A stretch of DNA of 64,000 nt, taken from Phragmites australis. Taxonomy: Eukaryota; Streptophyta; Magnoliopsida; Poales; Poaceae. The translations under genes were made by a program, and so were the position numbers. Under the pieces are notes generated by a model. The model worked only from the letters and a program-made list of their open reading frames with translations. It was not told the DNA's origin and made no database searches. This document shows, piece after piece, positions 34,563 to 47,600 of the stretch. Location of the stretch: assembly GCF_958298935.1 (NCBI RefSeq), contig NC_084932.1, forward strand, positions 10,395,501 through 10,459,500. Direction: 5' to 3'. The first letter of the stretch is position 1. Each line of letters begins with the position of its first letter.

Positions 34563-35346
34563 TGTTGATGATGACGAGTGATTGATGTAAATATTGATTT
34601 TGAGCTTTTTGTTTGCATAGCATATTTCAATTATGCTTGATTATGTTTTTGGCTAAATGGAGGTTGTGATGAAGAGGGAATTGAGGATGGCTCATGATAT
34701 GTAGGTGTACTGATGGACCATGCATGGTGAAAGGCAAGCAAGCTTGGTGCTGATGGACCATGCATGGTGAAGGGCAAGTGGAGGCTTGGCACCGATGGAC
34801 CGTGAGAGGCCAGATGAAGCCATGGGTGATCCGTCGCTCACATGAAGGGTGTAAGAAGATATAGTGTGAAGAGAAGGTAATGAAGATTGCGTTGACCAAG
34901 TCAAGGTAGGAAGACGATGGCAAGTCAAGAGGGGGCCTGGTGGCGGGAGTGCAAAGGTTTGAAGGCATCAAAGACCATGGCGGAGGCTGGACAAGCATCA
35001 ACATTGAGGAGCTTGCGTAGAGCCTACGCGAGCAGAGAGGAGTCATGCTTTGAGAAGCATGTAAGGCGGTTTTCTGGTTTCTCCTCAAAGCTGAGAGCTG
35101 AGTCTGAGGATGTGTGACACCATCGTGAAGCTTGCATGGAGATGAAGCAAAGTCGTGAAGGCGCCAGGTCCATCCGATGGATGACAAAAAATTGGACTAT
35201 TTTGCCCCTCGGGGGTGTGTATCATGTATTAGACTTAAGGGGCAGTTTACGAAATTTCCACTCGTCTATAAATAAGGGAGATGGTTGGTTGCAAACCACC
35301 TCTCTAAGGCAATTTTCTATTTTGCTAATTGCTAGGCTTGGTTAGG

Positions 35347-35434
<88 letters not shown>

Positions 35435-36396
35435 GGTTTAATTGCTCTAGACTTTATCATTAAGAGTGGGACGATAATGGATGGCTTCCAAGCCATGTAT
35501 CTATGAATGTTGCTAGATCTTAATTTAATTATTCGGTTGTTTAGCAAATTCATGGTGCTTTGTCTCCCTCCTAGTCTCTTGTTCTTGAAGTTTTGGTGGA
35601 TTTATCATTCTTTGCTTTTAGCTGCGATTTCGGGTGAATTTGTTGGGACAAAATATTGCTAGGACGCATGTGAGAACTTCTAGGGTGATTTCAATCAATT
35701 CCCTCACATGAGTGCCTTAAATTTTGTTTTTCCCAAAAGATTCCCCTTTTTGCGTTCTTGGTCAAATCTATGAAATCGAGGGTGAAATCTTTATCTTTTT
35801 GAAGAGATCTTTTGCACAAATTTCACCATGTACGTGTGAAGCTATGTCTAAAATTCCGTTTGATTTGGACCACGTTTGATTGGATTTCAAGTTTGGATTT
35901 TGGGTTCTCGAGTTGCAGTTTTATTCTAGAAATTTGTACACATTGGAACTTTCGATATCCTAATCAGAACTTTTGGTGAACACTTTTTCCTAGCGCTATT
36001 CTTTTGATTATGGAAATTTGAACTCATCGGAACTTCCAATCAGAAAATCGAAACTTCTGATTAATTCTATATTTTCATCCCGAGGCTTCGAGTTTCATAA
36101 ATTTTGGATATTCCGATTGATCAGAACTTTCGGTGTCGAAATCCAAACTTCCGATTAAATTAGTGGATCTTTCCTGTGGCTTCGAGTTTTGTGATTTTCA
36201 GATATTCTGATTGATCGGAACTTTTGGTGTTCACTGTGAGGATAGTTTTGTGGTGTTTTCACTTTACTTTGTGTTGTGATTTATTGTGATTCTTTCTTGA
36301 GGTGAGTTGGATGCGAATTGGACATAGGCCTTGTTGTTATTGAAGAATTTTAAGGGCTCCTATTCAACCCCCTGTAGTCGCCATTCTGGTCCTTCA
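34563..36396 (+). repeat. Copia 5' LTR
   Basis: The right end is firm: CCTTCA at 36391-36396, two bases before the primer-binding site. The left end, TGTTGATGATG at ~34563, is a guess from the usual TG start. Inside are repeated GGACCATGCATGGTGAA motifs (34710-34770), a TATA region CTATAAATAAGGG (~35265), a long (GA)n tract and a ladder of TCGGAACTT-like motifs (35940-36220). Confidence 0.65.
35349..35431 (+). repeat. (GA)n microsatellite
   Basis: An uninterrupted GA dinucleotide run of about 83 bp, downstream of the LTR TATA region and therefore probably in the transcribed part of the LTR. Confidence 0.97.
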
Positions 36397-36398
36397 AT

Positions 36399-36410
36399 TG
36401 GTATCAGAGC
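36399..36410 (+). other. Primer-binding site (initiator tRNA-Met)
   Basis: TGGTATCAGAGC is the classical plant retrotransposon primer site, complementary to the 3' end of tRNA-iMet, two bases after the LTR end. Confidence 0.92.
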
Positions 36411-36483
36411 TTGGTCAAGGATCACCACACCTTAACCGGCTTTTTGATCTAAGAAGGCGACAATGGAATGAGGAAGCAAAGTT

Positions 36484-38277
36484 ATGTGTTTCGATGGTTC
36501 TAACTATACCTACTGGAAGACTCACATGAGATCGTACCTTGAAAGCCATGGGTCTGTAGTGTGGAACATAGTTCAGAATGCCCAATTTGGGATTCTTGAT
36601 AATCGTATTAGTCAAGCTCAAGTTGATGAGTTTGAAGCTAATAGCAAGGCAAGAAACATTCTCTTCTCTAGCTTGAGTCGTTCCGAGTTTGATCGTGTTT
36701 CTGATCTTACTACCGCTCATGCTATTTGGACAAGATTGCAAAACTTTCATAGAGGACTACACAGGTCAAGGCTAGGTTGTTTGACATATACAAAAGAGAG
36801 TATGTGAACTTTCGACAATTGCCTGGTGAGAGTGTAGAGTCCATGTTCAGGAGGTTTCAGGGGATAGTGAACAAGATGAGAGCGAACGGTAGACTTCCCT
36901 ATGATGGTCATGAGAGAACCATAAAATTGCTTTATAGTCTAGACCACAAGGTTTGGGAGGTCAAAGTTGTTGCTATCATTGAGTCCTCCAACTATGAGAC
37001 TCTCACTATGATGAGTTGTATAGCAAGGTTAGATCTACTGAGATTGACAATGAGACCAGGGCCAAATATGAGCATCCTTCAAATCCCCAGAGTATGGCCT
37101 TGGTTTCGAGAGGTGGCCAATCGAGTGATGGTTCTAGTTTTGCTAACATCTCACAGCTTGGTTTGCTTTGTCCTCTCTGGTTTCTATCACAGAAGAATAG
37201 GTGGATGCTCTTGGAGATGAGGAGCTAGCGCTGATCACGAAGAAGTTCAACTACTTCTATGACAACAGAAGGAACCATAGGAGAGGGAACACCAAAGGAT
37301 GTTTCGAGTGCAGCAATCTGAACCACTTCATCAGGGACTACCCCAAGAAGAAGAAAGTCGATGCTGATAAGCACAAACATAAGCAGAAGAAGAAGTACTT
37401 TGATCGTGAGGCTACGAAGAAGGATTTCTACAAGAAGCTCAAGGCTAAGGAACGTGGCTTCCTCGCCTCCCTCAACGACTTTGACGTCGATTCCAGCGAC
37501 GATGACTTTTCGAGCTCAAGTGAGGATGAGGACAAGAAGAAGAAGAAGATCACCAACAACCACAATGGCTTGTGCTTCTTCACTGACACCATCAAGTCCA
37601 AGGGAGAGCTTTGTTTCATGGCCGACAACAACAGCGACACTGAGCTTGCCTCGGAGGTACAACTTTTGGCGGATGAGCTCTCTGTGAAAGTGGATGAACT
37701 AGAAGATGCTTTATTAGCTCAAGATCGCAATCTCAAGTTAGCTATGCGCGAGCTTAGAGAATACAAAAAGAAATTTGAAAATGCTATCATAGAACTTGAA
37801 TTGTTAAAATCTACTCCCACAGTGGTAGAGACAGAGTGTGATGCTTGTGGTGTTTACATGATTCAAATATCTGATCTACAAATTAGGCATGCTTCTTTGG
37901 TAGATGAGCTTGAGAAAGCTAAGCTTGATCTAGAAGAGGTTAAATCTAGGGCCGTTTTGCTAGGAGCTTGTAAAAATTGTCCAATCTTGAAATTTGAACT
38001 TTTTGAGAACTGTGCTAAGCTTAAGGATCTCGAGAAGAAACTTGCTAATGCTACTGGCGCTAAGGCTATTATTTCTGCTTGTGATACATGTGCTTCTTTG
38101 TTGGATGAATTGCATATTTGTCAAGCTGAATTGCTTAGATTGGAGGATGAGAACAAGCAGCATAGGTTTTTGTTGAGTTAGGTGTCTGCCAGGGAACCAC
38201 AGTTGGGTATGATTATGGAACAGTTCAAGAGAGAGGATAGGGCTGGTGTTGGGCGTGACTACACCAGAGTGCCCTAT
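36484..38277 (+). pseudogene. Copia gag, first part (nucleocapsid and coiled-coil region)
   Basis: The retrotransposon gag protein packages element RNA. The frame starts MCFDGSNYTYWKTHMRSYLE, typical of plant Copia gag, and continues in other frames: LFDIYKREYVNFRQLPGESV (~36777), KVRSTEIDNETRAKYE (~37022) and DEELALITKKFNYFY (~37216). At least three frameshifts therefore lie near 36765, 37010 and 37195. The zinc knuckle reads CFECSNLNHFIRDY, with the last Cys replaced by Tyr. A Lys/Asp/Ser-rich hinge follows, then a long coiled coil with CDAC/CKNC/CDTC pairs, typical of Sirevirus gag. A TAG at 38179-38181 sits in frame before VSAREPQLGMIM. The reading ends in GRDYTRVPY at the Gypsy insertion. 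Confidence 0.88.
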
Positions 38278-41200
38278 TGTCACACCCTAATTTTTCAAGT
38301 TTCGCGAATTTATAAAGTTTTCCAAGATTAGATTATTGGTTGAATAATTAGAATAGAAGTTCAAATTTGAATTAGGATTGTTATTTGTTGGAATGCATTC
38401 ATGCTGAAAATAGGCATATAGGTCTTATTTTGAGTTGTTGTATTACTCTGGTTTTCCTAGATTTTATTTGAGCTCATTTTGGATTTACTTGAATCCTTTT
38501 GTGTTATATTTAATTTCCAAAATAGCAAAATGTTTTTATGAGTTCAAAATAATTTTATTGGCTTCTTCACGATTTCAAAAGCTTGCCTGAATTATCTAGA
38601 ATTTTTAGGCTTCATTTGAAGTTTTATTGAGATTTCATTTGCTATCTTCTTTTGTGGAATTTCGAAAACAAAATAAAAAAAATCATAATCTAATGCTAGC
38701 CCAATCCAGCCCATTCTCTTCTCCCTCCCTCCCTCTCTCTCTGAATCCCGCCCACTTCCCTTAGCTCATTTCCCCTCTTTGTCCGCATGGGCCAGCCAAG
38801 GCGAGGCCCAACTCTTCTCCCCGGCCTCCCTTGCTTCCTGCCTAGACCGAGCCAGCATACAAGCCTAGCCTGCCAACACATCCGGCTGCCCCCTCTACTC
38901 TACTCCCGCGTGCACACATGGGCTGAAGGCCGCACTAGGCCTGTACCCTCACCAGCAGCTCGCCCTACCTCTCCCAACCGCTGACAACCTGGGCCCGTGC
39001 GTTGGTACCTTCTTCCATCTTTGGCCGAGCCCATTCCCCACACGAATGAGCCAACCAGCTCAATCCCCTAGCAAAACCAACCAAATTCGAACGAGGAAAA
39101 TCATCTAGAAGCCTACCAGATCAAGTTTGCGTGATCCCTGCATCCTGCTGCCGTCCTATCATCGACCCATCGAGTTTAAACGAAGGAAATCGAGTCCGAG
39201 CTAGAAACAAGAACACCACTGCCTCGGTCTCCAATTCCCATATGCTTGTTCTCCGCCCCTATAAATCCCAGTCCCGAGTGTTCCCTTGCCTAGTTTTGCC
39301 ACCAAGCCGTTGTTCCCGTGCCCTAATCCGCCACCTCCCCGTGCCAATTCCTCCGAAATCGATGCCAACCCGCCACCATTGTCGAGCTCCACTCTAGCTC
39401 ACCAATCTGCCACCTCCTGTGCCACTTGCTATCTAAGAGACCCCAAGAAGTGTTGCACAAACCCGAGGAACACGCATGTGCCCTTGCCTTTGCATCCCAG
39501 CCATCAGAACCCCTCCGCCAAGAAGATCTCAAAGCCGCCGCTGCCTTATCTCATCATTGGACTGTCTCGCCGCCTCTCCTACGTCATCGAAACCCGAGGT
39601 GAGATTCCCATCTGGCCTTTATCCCTATCCGCCGCTCTTCAGAGTCCCTAGTCTGCCGGAGTGCCATTCCTATGAAGTCCTGGCCGTGCGCCATCATGTC
39701 CTGCTCGTCGCCACCCTCTGCCACCATGTTCTTTCACTCTAGCAGCCCTAATCATTTCTGAGCCGTCCGATCTGTGATGCACGGTCCAGATTAAATCTAA
39801 TGGATACCCTTTCATCTACCAATAGGAAGCTGACACGTGTCAGCATAAATCCAATTAGCTTAGTTTGCCACTTCATCCTTCCACATCAGCATCTTTGATG
39901 ATGTGTCTGCCACATCATCAAAGCCAGTCCAGTCAGCAATTCAAGGATTTCCCGTACAAAAATAATTCCATAAATTTCAGCTTTTGCAGAAAAGTCCCTA
40001 GATCTTTAAATAGTTATAACATCTTCGTTTTAGCTCCAATTTAAGTGGTTCTTGCGCTCAAATTTTTCTAAAAATCAAGATCTATCCAACAATGCTAGTT
40101 TTAGGTATCAATTCTCATTGCTCTATAGTAGTTATCCCTTATTAACATTTAGATACCTACAACATGGAAATATTATTTTAATTAGTAAATTTATGGTTGT
40201 CATGATGTCGTATATCATGAACTACATGTCATTGTATTGCAAAAGTAAGTTTATGATATTAAAATAATATATTAATTTGTAGGTCGTACATATTAATACT
40301 TCAATCAATCTTTTCTATCATTTCATGTGAAGCTTTAGTTCCTATCGCCTAATCTTTCCTCGAAAGAAGTCCAGCCAATTCTGTTTTCCCTATCCATCCC
40401 AATCAAAGACTCCAGTCTATCATTCTATTTCTCTTGTTTTGCAATTTGGAGTTTATTTGGTGTTTATTCGATGTTGTTTTTGTTTGTCAATACACGATTA
40501 CTCGATAACGCTTCGGATCTGTTCGAGGACTTCAAGACCAAGATTTTGACAGCACTGAGCAGCATTTGGGTAAAAGAAAAGTGTACCGCTTTATCATATT
40601 GCTCCTATATTTTAAACTATTTTGTTGCATGTAGTGTCAATTTGATGAGTGGTCACTTATGTCAGAGTTTACCTAGATATTCCCTTATCATTCCTTGAAG
40701 CCTAAGTGGTTTACAGTTATGTGTCTTTCTTGGGTAGAATTGCTTAGCCGTGCTATTGGGAATATTGGCAAGTACCTTAAAATTCACTAATGGACATATG
40801 CAATGATAATGGTTAATTGGTAATGGTATAGCAACATGGAACCTTAGGCCTTGAGTAAAGAAGGTTGGTGATGATGGTCATGGTTATGTTGGTAGGTTAG
40901 TCTTTGCTCAAGTAACCTAAGTAAGGACCGGTTCATGGAGCAACAACTCAAGAACTAACGTAGCAACTATTAGACTGATACAGGTAAGGCGTGGCATACT
41001 AGTTAGAGTTCTATCCAGAGTATGTCGGGTCAGCACAAAAGGGAGCTTCTGGGTTGGAAACGCTGTGGCCTTTCTATAATCCCTGGTGGTGAAACCTAGT
41101 GGGCAAATGCATACTGGAGTGGGCTCTAGTTAGTGGTAATGTCATACAGTGATCTCCAGGCGGCACACCACTGGCGTGTGCTAAAAGTATTGCAAACACT

Positions 41201-41906
41201 GCAACAAGAAATTCACTGACTCGTGGGGAAAGCTGGACAACCTCTACAGAGTGTAAAAATCTAATATATCAGCCGTGTTCATGGTCATGAGAGACTTGGA
41301 TCCTCACATGATTAGATGTTTGGTGTTGGATATAGTGGTGGAATGATTATGGTTATGGTATGGTAGTACTGGTGGTACTAGATGGTTATAGTTTGCAAGG
41401 TGTGGAGCCTTTTATGTTAGTTGTTGGGTTGTTTGTGTTACATTCACTCAGTAAGTGATCAATGCTTTTAAATTCAAATGTTTTCTTTACTTGCATTTAT
41501 GCAAATAAACCCTTGTGTTAGCCTGTCATTGTTATAAACCTGTATATCATTATTCCCTTGTATACTTGCTAAGCGCGTCATGTGATCACACTTGCTATTT
41601 TCCCTATGCCATGCGACATGTGTGGTGCTGCTCAGTGAGTGAAGATGTTGAAGACTATCAAGATGAGGTTGTGATGTTCAAGGCGCGTGTCTCCCGGTCA
41701 GTTGTCTGCGGTGTTGTTGGGCACCAGTACTTCTATTCCGCTATAGATATCTTCATTGAAGATAATATATGTCAATTGATGTAAGAGTTAAATGTTTATT
41801 CTAGAAGTATTGTTTTTGTTACTTCACCTATAACGTCCTTATATGTGTTAAACATTCTGGGTACACATAAGTCGCATCTGGTTTTGTCTGTTAAAACTAG
41901 GTGTGA
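38278..41906 (+). repeat. Gypsy 5' LTR
   Basis: Aligns along its whole length with 44691-48332, for example AGATTAGATTATTGGTTGAATAATTAGAATA near its start and AAGTCGCATCTGGTTTTGTC at its end. The substitutions and small indels are numerous, so the insertion is not recent. The exact right end, just before the PBS at 41913, is uncertain by a few bases. Confidence 0.88.
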
Positions 41907-41912
41907 GAGAGG

Positions 41913-41924
41913 TGGTATTAGAGC
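41913..41924 (+). other. Gypsy primer-binding site
   Basis: TGGTATTAGAGC differs from the tRNA-iMet site TGGTATCAGAGC by one base and lies directly after the 5' LTR. Confidence 0.7.
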
Positions 41925-42534
41925 TATATTGTTCGTAGGATGTAGGCTTAGATAGAATGGTCATTCCATAAGGTTATATGTTTTTTAGATACCTATTTTG
42001 AAAAACCCATCCATGTGGTTTTCTAACCTCTCAATTTCTCTCTCCATTTACCTACTTTAATCTATTCAGCAAAATGAATTTCCAATACTCCTCTTTCAAA
42101 ACTTTTAGTTGCTGAATCATCCTAGTTTCTACGATCGAGAAGAATGCTCTTGAAGATCTCACTTCACATTTCTACCTCGTAGGAAGATTTTGATGGTGAA
42201 GTTGAAGACCCTTCGCTAAAGGAAGAACGATCTATCACAACACTAAAGACTTGAAGATCTACCTTTACGCTGCTCCCAATTTTAGTCCTTTTAGTTATAG
42301 GTGGATTTTCCCTAGTCTTCAAAGACATTAGAGTGATGTTGGTAGTGTGTGCTTATGTTGTGTGCTTTGTGTGATTTGGTTTTTCTGTTTGAGTGCTGGA
42401 ATATGTTGAGGGATGCTTTAGCATTTGGTAACAGTGACATTCCTTATATATCTCTATATTTAATAGTATAATTGGATTTTCTCCTTCTAGTCCTTTCTTT
42501 TCTTGCCCCAATCTTCCTCCTCAATCTCTATCAG
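41925..42534. other. Untranslated leader of the Gypsy interior
   Basis: No coding signal; this is the expected leader between PBS and gag. Confidence 0.5.
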
Positions 42535-43450
42535 ATGGTGAACACAAAGAAAGACCAACATGCTAAGGAGACCAATCCCAACAACAAAGGCAACTACTAG
42601 CATACGCCACAACAGTTCAACAGGGAGCAACTTTTAGCAACACAAATTCAGATCCTCCAAAGCATGGCTCAGAAAATGGAAAGTCTACTACAGATCACAT
42701 AAACTCTACGTGTAGAGGATGAGCATAGACAGCAAGATAGCAACAAGAAGAGGAAGAGAGCCTTTGAAGATCAACAAGTAAACATTAGTTCCCGATTTTG
42801 TTCCACTTCGGAACGGGCAATTCGTTCTGTCAACCAGGAAGCTTCACAAGTCGAGAGCAAACTCCAAGATGCTCCTGCAAGGAAGGCGTGTTTTTGTTGT
42901 GGAGAAGAAAGACGTTGTGCCAACCGATGTCCCCTGAGGATTCTCGTTCCTGACACTAAGAAAGTGTGTTTATATGGTGGAGATAAAGGACACTTTGTCA
43001 ACAAGTTCTCCAAGAGGTATCGTGCTCCTCCCTACGAGAAAGCATGTTTTCACTCTGGAGGACCCCTACATCGAATCTACAGGTGTCCAACAATGTATCC
43101 TACTTTGGATCAACCTGACCTCAATACTCGGAAGAAGTGAAAGATGTCATTCCAAGGACAGGGAAGCAACACACGTCCCCGTGTGTCCACTCAAGCTCCT
43201 TAGCAAGGGCCTATGCTCAGTCCCAATAGTCAATACATGCCTCAAGTCAAGAATACCCTAGGTACTCCCACCTCAGGCAAAGGATGTTTTCATTATGGAG
43301 AGGAAAGATACTATGTGAATACGTGTCCTAAGAAGTATCCAAATCTTGTCAAAATCAACACTCCGAAGCCTACTCAGTCTCAACCTCAAGCAGGTAATGG
43401 AACTAGGATGCATGCTCAGAATATCCGGACGCAGAGCAGTCCTTAGGATC
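42535..43450 (+). pseudogene. Gypsy gag remnant with four zinc-knuckle-like motifs
   Basis: From ATG 42535 one frame reads MVNTKKDQHAKETNPNNKG with interruptions by stops (near 42598 and 42700). It includes ATQIQILQSMAQKMESLL and then a series of nucleic-acid-binding knuckles: CFCCGEERRCANRC, CLYGGDKGHFVNKF, CFHSGGPLHRIYRC and, after a stop, CFHYGEERYYVNTC. Each resembles CX2CX4HX4C with one or more ligands lost. Repeated knuckles in one gag are unusual; plant Gypsy gags generally have one or two. The region is not translatable as it stands. Confidence 0.65.
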
Positions 43451-44677
43451 TCAACATCAGTGATTGAGAGATTACCTACAACGAATTTCAACCGAACGAG
43501 GCCAAACATTTCAAGAAGTGCAAAAATCAAGTTAGATCAATGCAACAAGGTAAACCTGTCAGTCAAGAAAAGGATGATACAGCAAAAAAAGCTCCCCGCT
43601 CATGCCCCAAAATTCAGATGAACGACAATAAAAGTCAAGGCTAAAGACCCGAACTTCGGAGTAGGATAGCAAGATTAGAGTGCGAGCTAAGATGTATTCC
43701 TTGTTCAATTTTGTATAGTGAAATAGATGAATAATAAAAGCATTTGGGTATTATTGGAAGAAGTTTGAATCAAGTCTATATGTCTAAGACTATCCTTAAA
43801 TTAAGCGGGGTAGATTCATCAGCCACCCCTATAACTTTGGAAGCCAAGAGCATAGGTGCCACCATCAAAATGAATTGATTGGCAAAGCTAGTGAAATAAT
43901 GGAGTCAGAAGAGTTATTGCAACATAACTATGTTTCAAGGAAGTCGTCCAGAGTGATGGAAGGAGTATGACACACTCAACCTATGTTTCGACGTATATAT
44001 GGAAGCAACTACAATGGAAAAAGGATTGCATGTTAGAACAAGATATACCCCTAAAAGTCATCTCAAGGATCAGAAGATCAAAGAAATCAAGCAAGTCACC
44101 ATGGATAGTAAAATTTAAGGATCTACGTATGGTTTGGAATGAGAATTGTTGTATTTAAACATAAGTTCATCAAAGAGAGTTGATTCCGAAAGAAGCTCAT
44201 GATTTAGTGAATTTCATTCACCTTAGAAGTACAAGGATAGATCGTTTACATGGTGTATCTAAGGAGATTGTGTTAGATCAGGGTACACAGTTCACTTCAA
44301 GGTTTTGGCTGAAGTTACTCATGTTGAGGGAAACCAAACCAAATTTCAAAACAACTTATCATTTCCAGACCGAGGATCTATCAAGGAAAGGTAACCAGGT
44401 TTTGGAAGATATGTTAAGATGAGAGTTTTTCTAATAATAACGACTACCAAAGAAGGAATCAAATATTTAGAAAAGACCTACATACTGAGGAAAAATCAAT
44501 CAAGATTTATCAAGACAGTTGTGAAAGCTGTCAAAAGCAAAAGTTATCAAAGAATGTCAGCGTAGTGAGGTCAACACCAAGAAGAAAAAGCGATTTGGAA
44601 AGCGAGAAGAAAATTTGAAGACCAAGTCCCCTTATCTCTTCTCAAATCTTTCTGAATCTCGAGGGCGAGATTCCTTT
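43451..44677 (+). pseudogene. Gypsy pol remnant with integrase fragment
   Basis: Mostly unrecognisable, except ~44235-44425, which reads RIDRLHGVSKEIVLDQGTQF, TSRFWLKLL, NFKTTYHFQTEDLSRKGNQ and VLEDMLR. This is the central part of a Ty3/Gypsy integrase core (family form RLHGVP..IVSDRG.QFTSRFW...YHPQTDGQ), with the second catalytic Asp preserved in LDQG. Reverse transcriptase and protease are not visible. Confidence 0.65.
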
Positions 44678-44688
44678 AAGGGGGTAGA
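44678..44688 (+). other. Gypsy polypurine tract
   Basis: AAGGGGGTAGA lies immediately before TTTGTCACACC, the start of the 3' LTR, in the expected position for priming second-strand synthesis. Confidence 0.8.
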
Positions 44689-44690
44689 TT

Positions 44691-47600
44691 TGTCACACCC
44701 TGATTTTTTAGATTTCGCAAATTTCTAAATTTTTCCAAGATTAGATTATTGGTTGAATAATTAGAATAGGAAAATTCCTACTTTCTAAATTCAAGTTCAA
44801 ATTTGAATTAGGATTATTATTTGTTTGAATGCATTAATGCTGAAAATAGGCATTTAGGTCTAATTTTGAGTTGTTGTATTTCTCTGGTTTTCTTGGATTT
44901 TATTTGAGCTCATTTGGGATTTACTTGAATTGTTTTGTTTTATATTTAATTTTCAAAATATAAAAATGTTTTTATGAGTTCAAAATATTATTATTGGCTT
45001 CTTCATGATATACAAAAATTTGCAAGACTTTTCTAGAATTTCTAGGCTTCGTTTGAAGTTTTATTAGGATTTCATTTGCTATACTCTTTTGTAGAATTTC
45101 CAAAACAATATAAGAAAAATCCTAATCTAATGCTGGCCCAGTCCAGCCCATTCTCTTCTCCCTCACCCTCTCTGAATCCTGCCCGCTTCCCTTAGCCCGT
45201 TTTCCCTCTCTGTCCGCATGGGTTAGCCGAGGCCATGCCCATCTCTTCTCCCGGCCTCCCTTGCTTCCCGCCTGGGACGAGCTAGCATCCCGGCCTAGCC
45301 TGCCAACACAATCCGACTGCTCCCTCTACTCTACTCCCACGTGCGCACGTGAGCCAAAGGCCTCGCCAGACCAATACCCTCGCCAGCAGCTCGCCCTACC
45401 TCTCCCAGCCGCTGACAGCTCGGGATCGTGTGTTGGTACCTTCTTCCATCTTTTGCTAAGTCTGTTCCCCACACGGATGAGCCGGCCAGCTAAATCCCAT
45501 GCCAAAACCGACCAAATTTGGATGGGGAATATCATCTAGAAGCCTACCAGATCAAGTCCACGTGATCTGTGCATCTTGTTGCCATCCTATCACCAACTAA
45601 TCGCGTTTAAACGAAGGAAATCGAGTCCGAGCTAGAAACAAGAACACCACTGCCTCAGTCTCCAATTCCTGTATGCTTGTTCTCTGCCCCTATAAATCCT
45701 AGTCTCGAGCGCACCCTTGCCTTGTTTCGCCACCAAGCCACCACTCCCGTGCCCTAATCCATCGCCTCCCCATGCCAATGCTACCGAAATCGAGACCAAC
45801 CCACCACCATTGCTGAGCTTCACTCTAGCTCGCCAATCTGCCACTTCCTATGTCGCTTGCTATTTCCGAGAACCCAAGAAGCGTTGCACGGACTCGAGGA
45901 ACACGCTGGTGCCCTTGCCTTCGCCTCCTAGTCGCCGGAACCCCTCCGCCAATGAGATCTCAAAGCTGCCATTGCCTTATCTACATCGCTAGACCGCCTC
46001 ACCGCCTCTCCAACGTCATCGAAACCTAAGGTGAGTTCCCCATCCAGCCTTGATGCCTATCCGCCGGTCACCGGAGTTCCTAGTCCGCCGGAGCGCCATT
46101 CCGGTGAAGTCCCAACCGTGCTCCGCTGTGTCCTGCTTGCCACCACCCTCTAGTGTCATGTTCTTTCCCTTTGGCAGCCCCAAACCTTTTTGAGCTATCC
46201 GATCTGTGACGCACAGTACAAATTAAATCCAATAGATACCCTTTCATCTACCAATAGGAAGTCGGCATGTGTCAGCATAAATCCAGTCAGCTCAGTTTGC
46301 CACTTCATCATTCCATGTCAGCATCTTTGATGATGTGTCAATCCACATGTCTGCCACATCATCAAAGCTAGTCCAGTCAACAATTCATGGATTTCCCATA
46401 CAAAAATAATTCCAGAAATTTCAGTTTTTTGCAGAAAAGTCCCTGGATCTTTAAATAGTCATAACTTCTTCGTTTTAGCTCCAATTTGAGTGGTTCTTGC
46501 ACTCAAAATTTTCTAAAAATCAAGACCTATCTAGGTATCAATTCTCATATCTCTATAGGAGTTATCCCTTATTAACATTTAGATCCCTACAACATGGAGA
46601 TATTATTTTGATTAGTAAATTTATGGTTGTCATGATGTCGTATAGGTCATGCACTACATGTCATTGTATTGCAAACATACGTTTATGATATTTAAATAAT
46701 ATATTAATTTGTAGATCGCACAAGTTAATGCTTCAACCAATCTTTTCTATCATTTCATGTGAAGCTTTAGTTCATATCACCTAATCTTTCCTCGAAAGAA
46801 GTCCAATAAATTTTGTTCTCCCTATCCAGCCCAATCAAAGACCCTAGTCTATCATTCTGTTTATCCTATTGTGCAATTTGAATTTTATATGGTGTTTATT
46901 CGATGTTGCTTTTGTTTGTCGATAGAATCCACGATTAGTCGATAAATCTTCAGATCTGTTCGAGAACTTCAAGACCAAGACTTGGACAATATTGAGCAGC
47001 ATTTGGGTAAAAGAAAAGTGTACTTCTTCATCATATTGCTCTTATATTTTAAACTGTTTTGTTGCATGCAGTGTCAATTTGATGGGTAGTCATCTATATT
47101 TAGATTTACCTAGATATTTCCTTATCATTCCTTGAAGCCTATGTGGTTTATGGTTATGTATCTTTCTTGGGTAGAATTGCTTAGCCGTGCTGCTGGGAAT
47201 ATTGGGAAGTACCTTACACTTGACTAATTGACATATGCAATGATAATAGTTAATTTGGTAATGGTATAGAAACATGGAACCTTAGGCCTTGAGCAAAGAA
47301 GGTTGGTGATGATGGTCATGGTTATGTTGGTAGGTTAGTCTTTGCTCAGTAAGGATCAGTTCGTGGAGTGACAACCCAAGAAATAACGTACCAACCACGA
47401 GACTGATATGGGTAAGGCGTGGCACACTAGTTAGAGTTCTATCTAGAGTATGTCGGGTCAGCACAAAACGGGGCTTCTGAGTTGGATACGTTGCGGCCTT
47501 TCTGTAATCTCTGGCAGTGAAACCTAGTGGGTACATGTATACTGGAGTGGGCTATGGTTAGTGGTAATGTCATACAGTGATCTCTGGGCTGCACACTACT

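Noticed and set aside
34627..35187. 186-codon minus-strand frame
   Set aside because: It lies inside the Copia LTR, antisense, built from the repeated GGACCATGCATGG motifs; no known domain.
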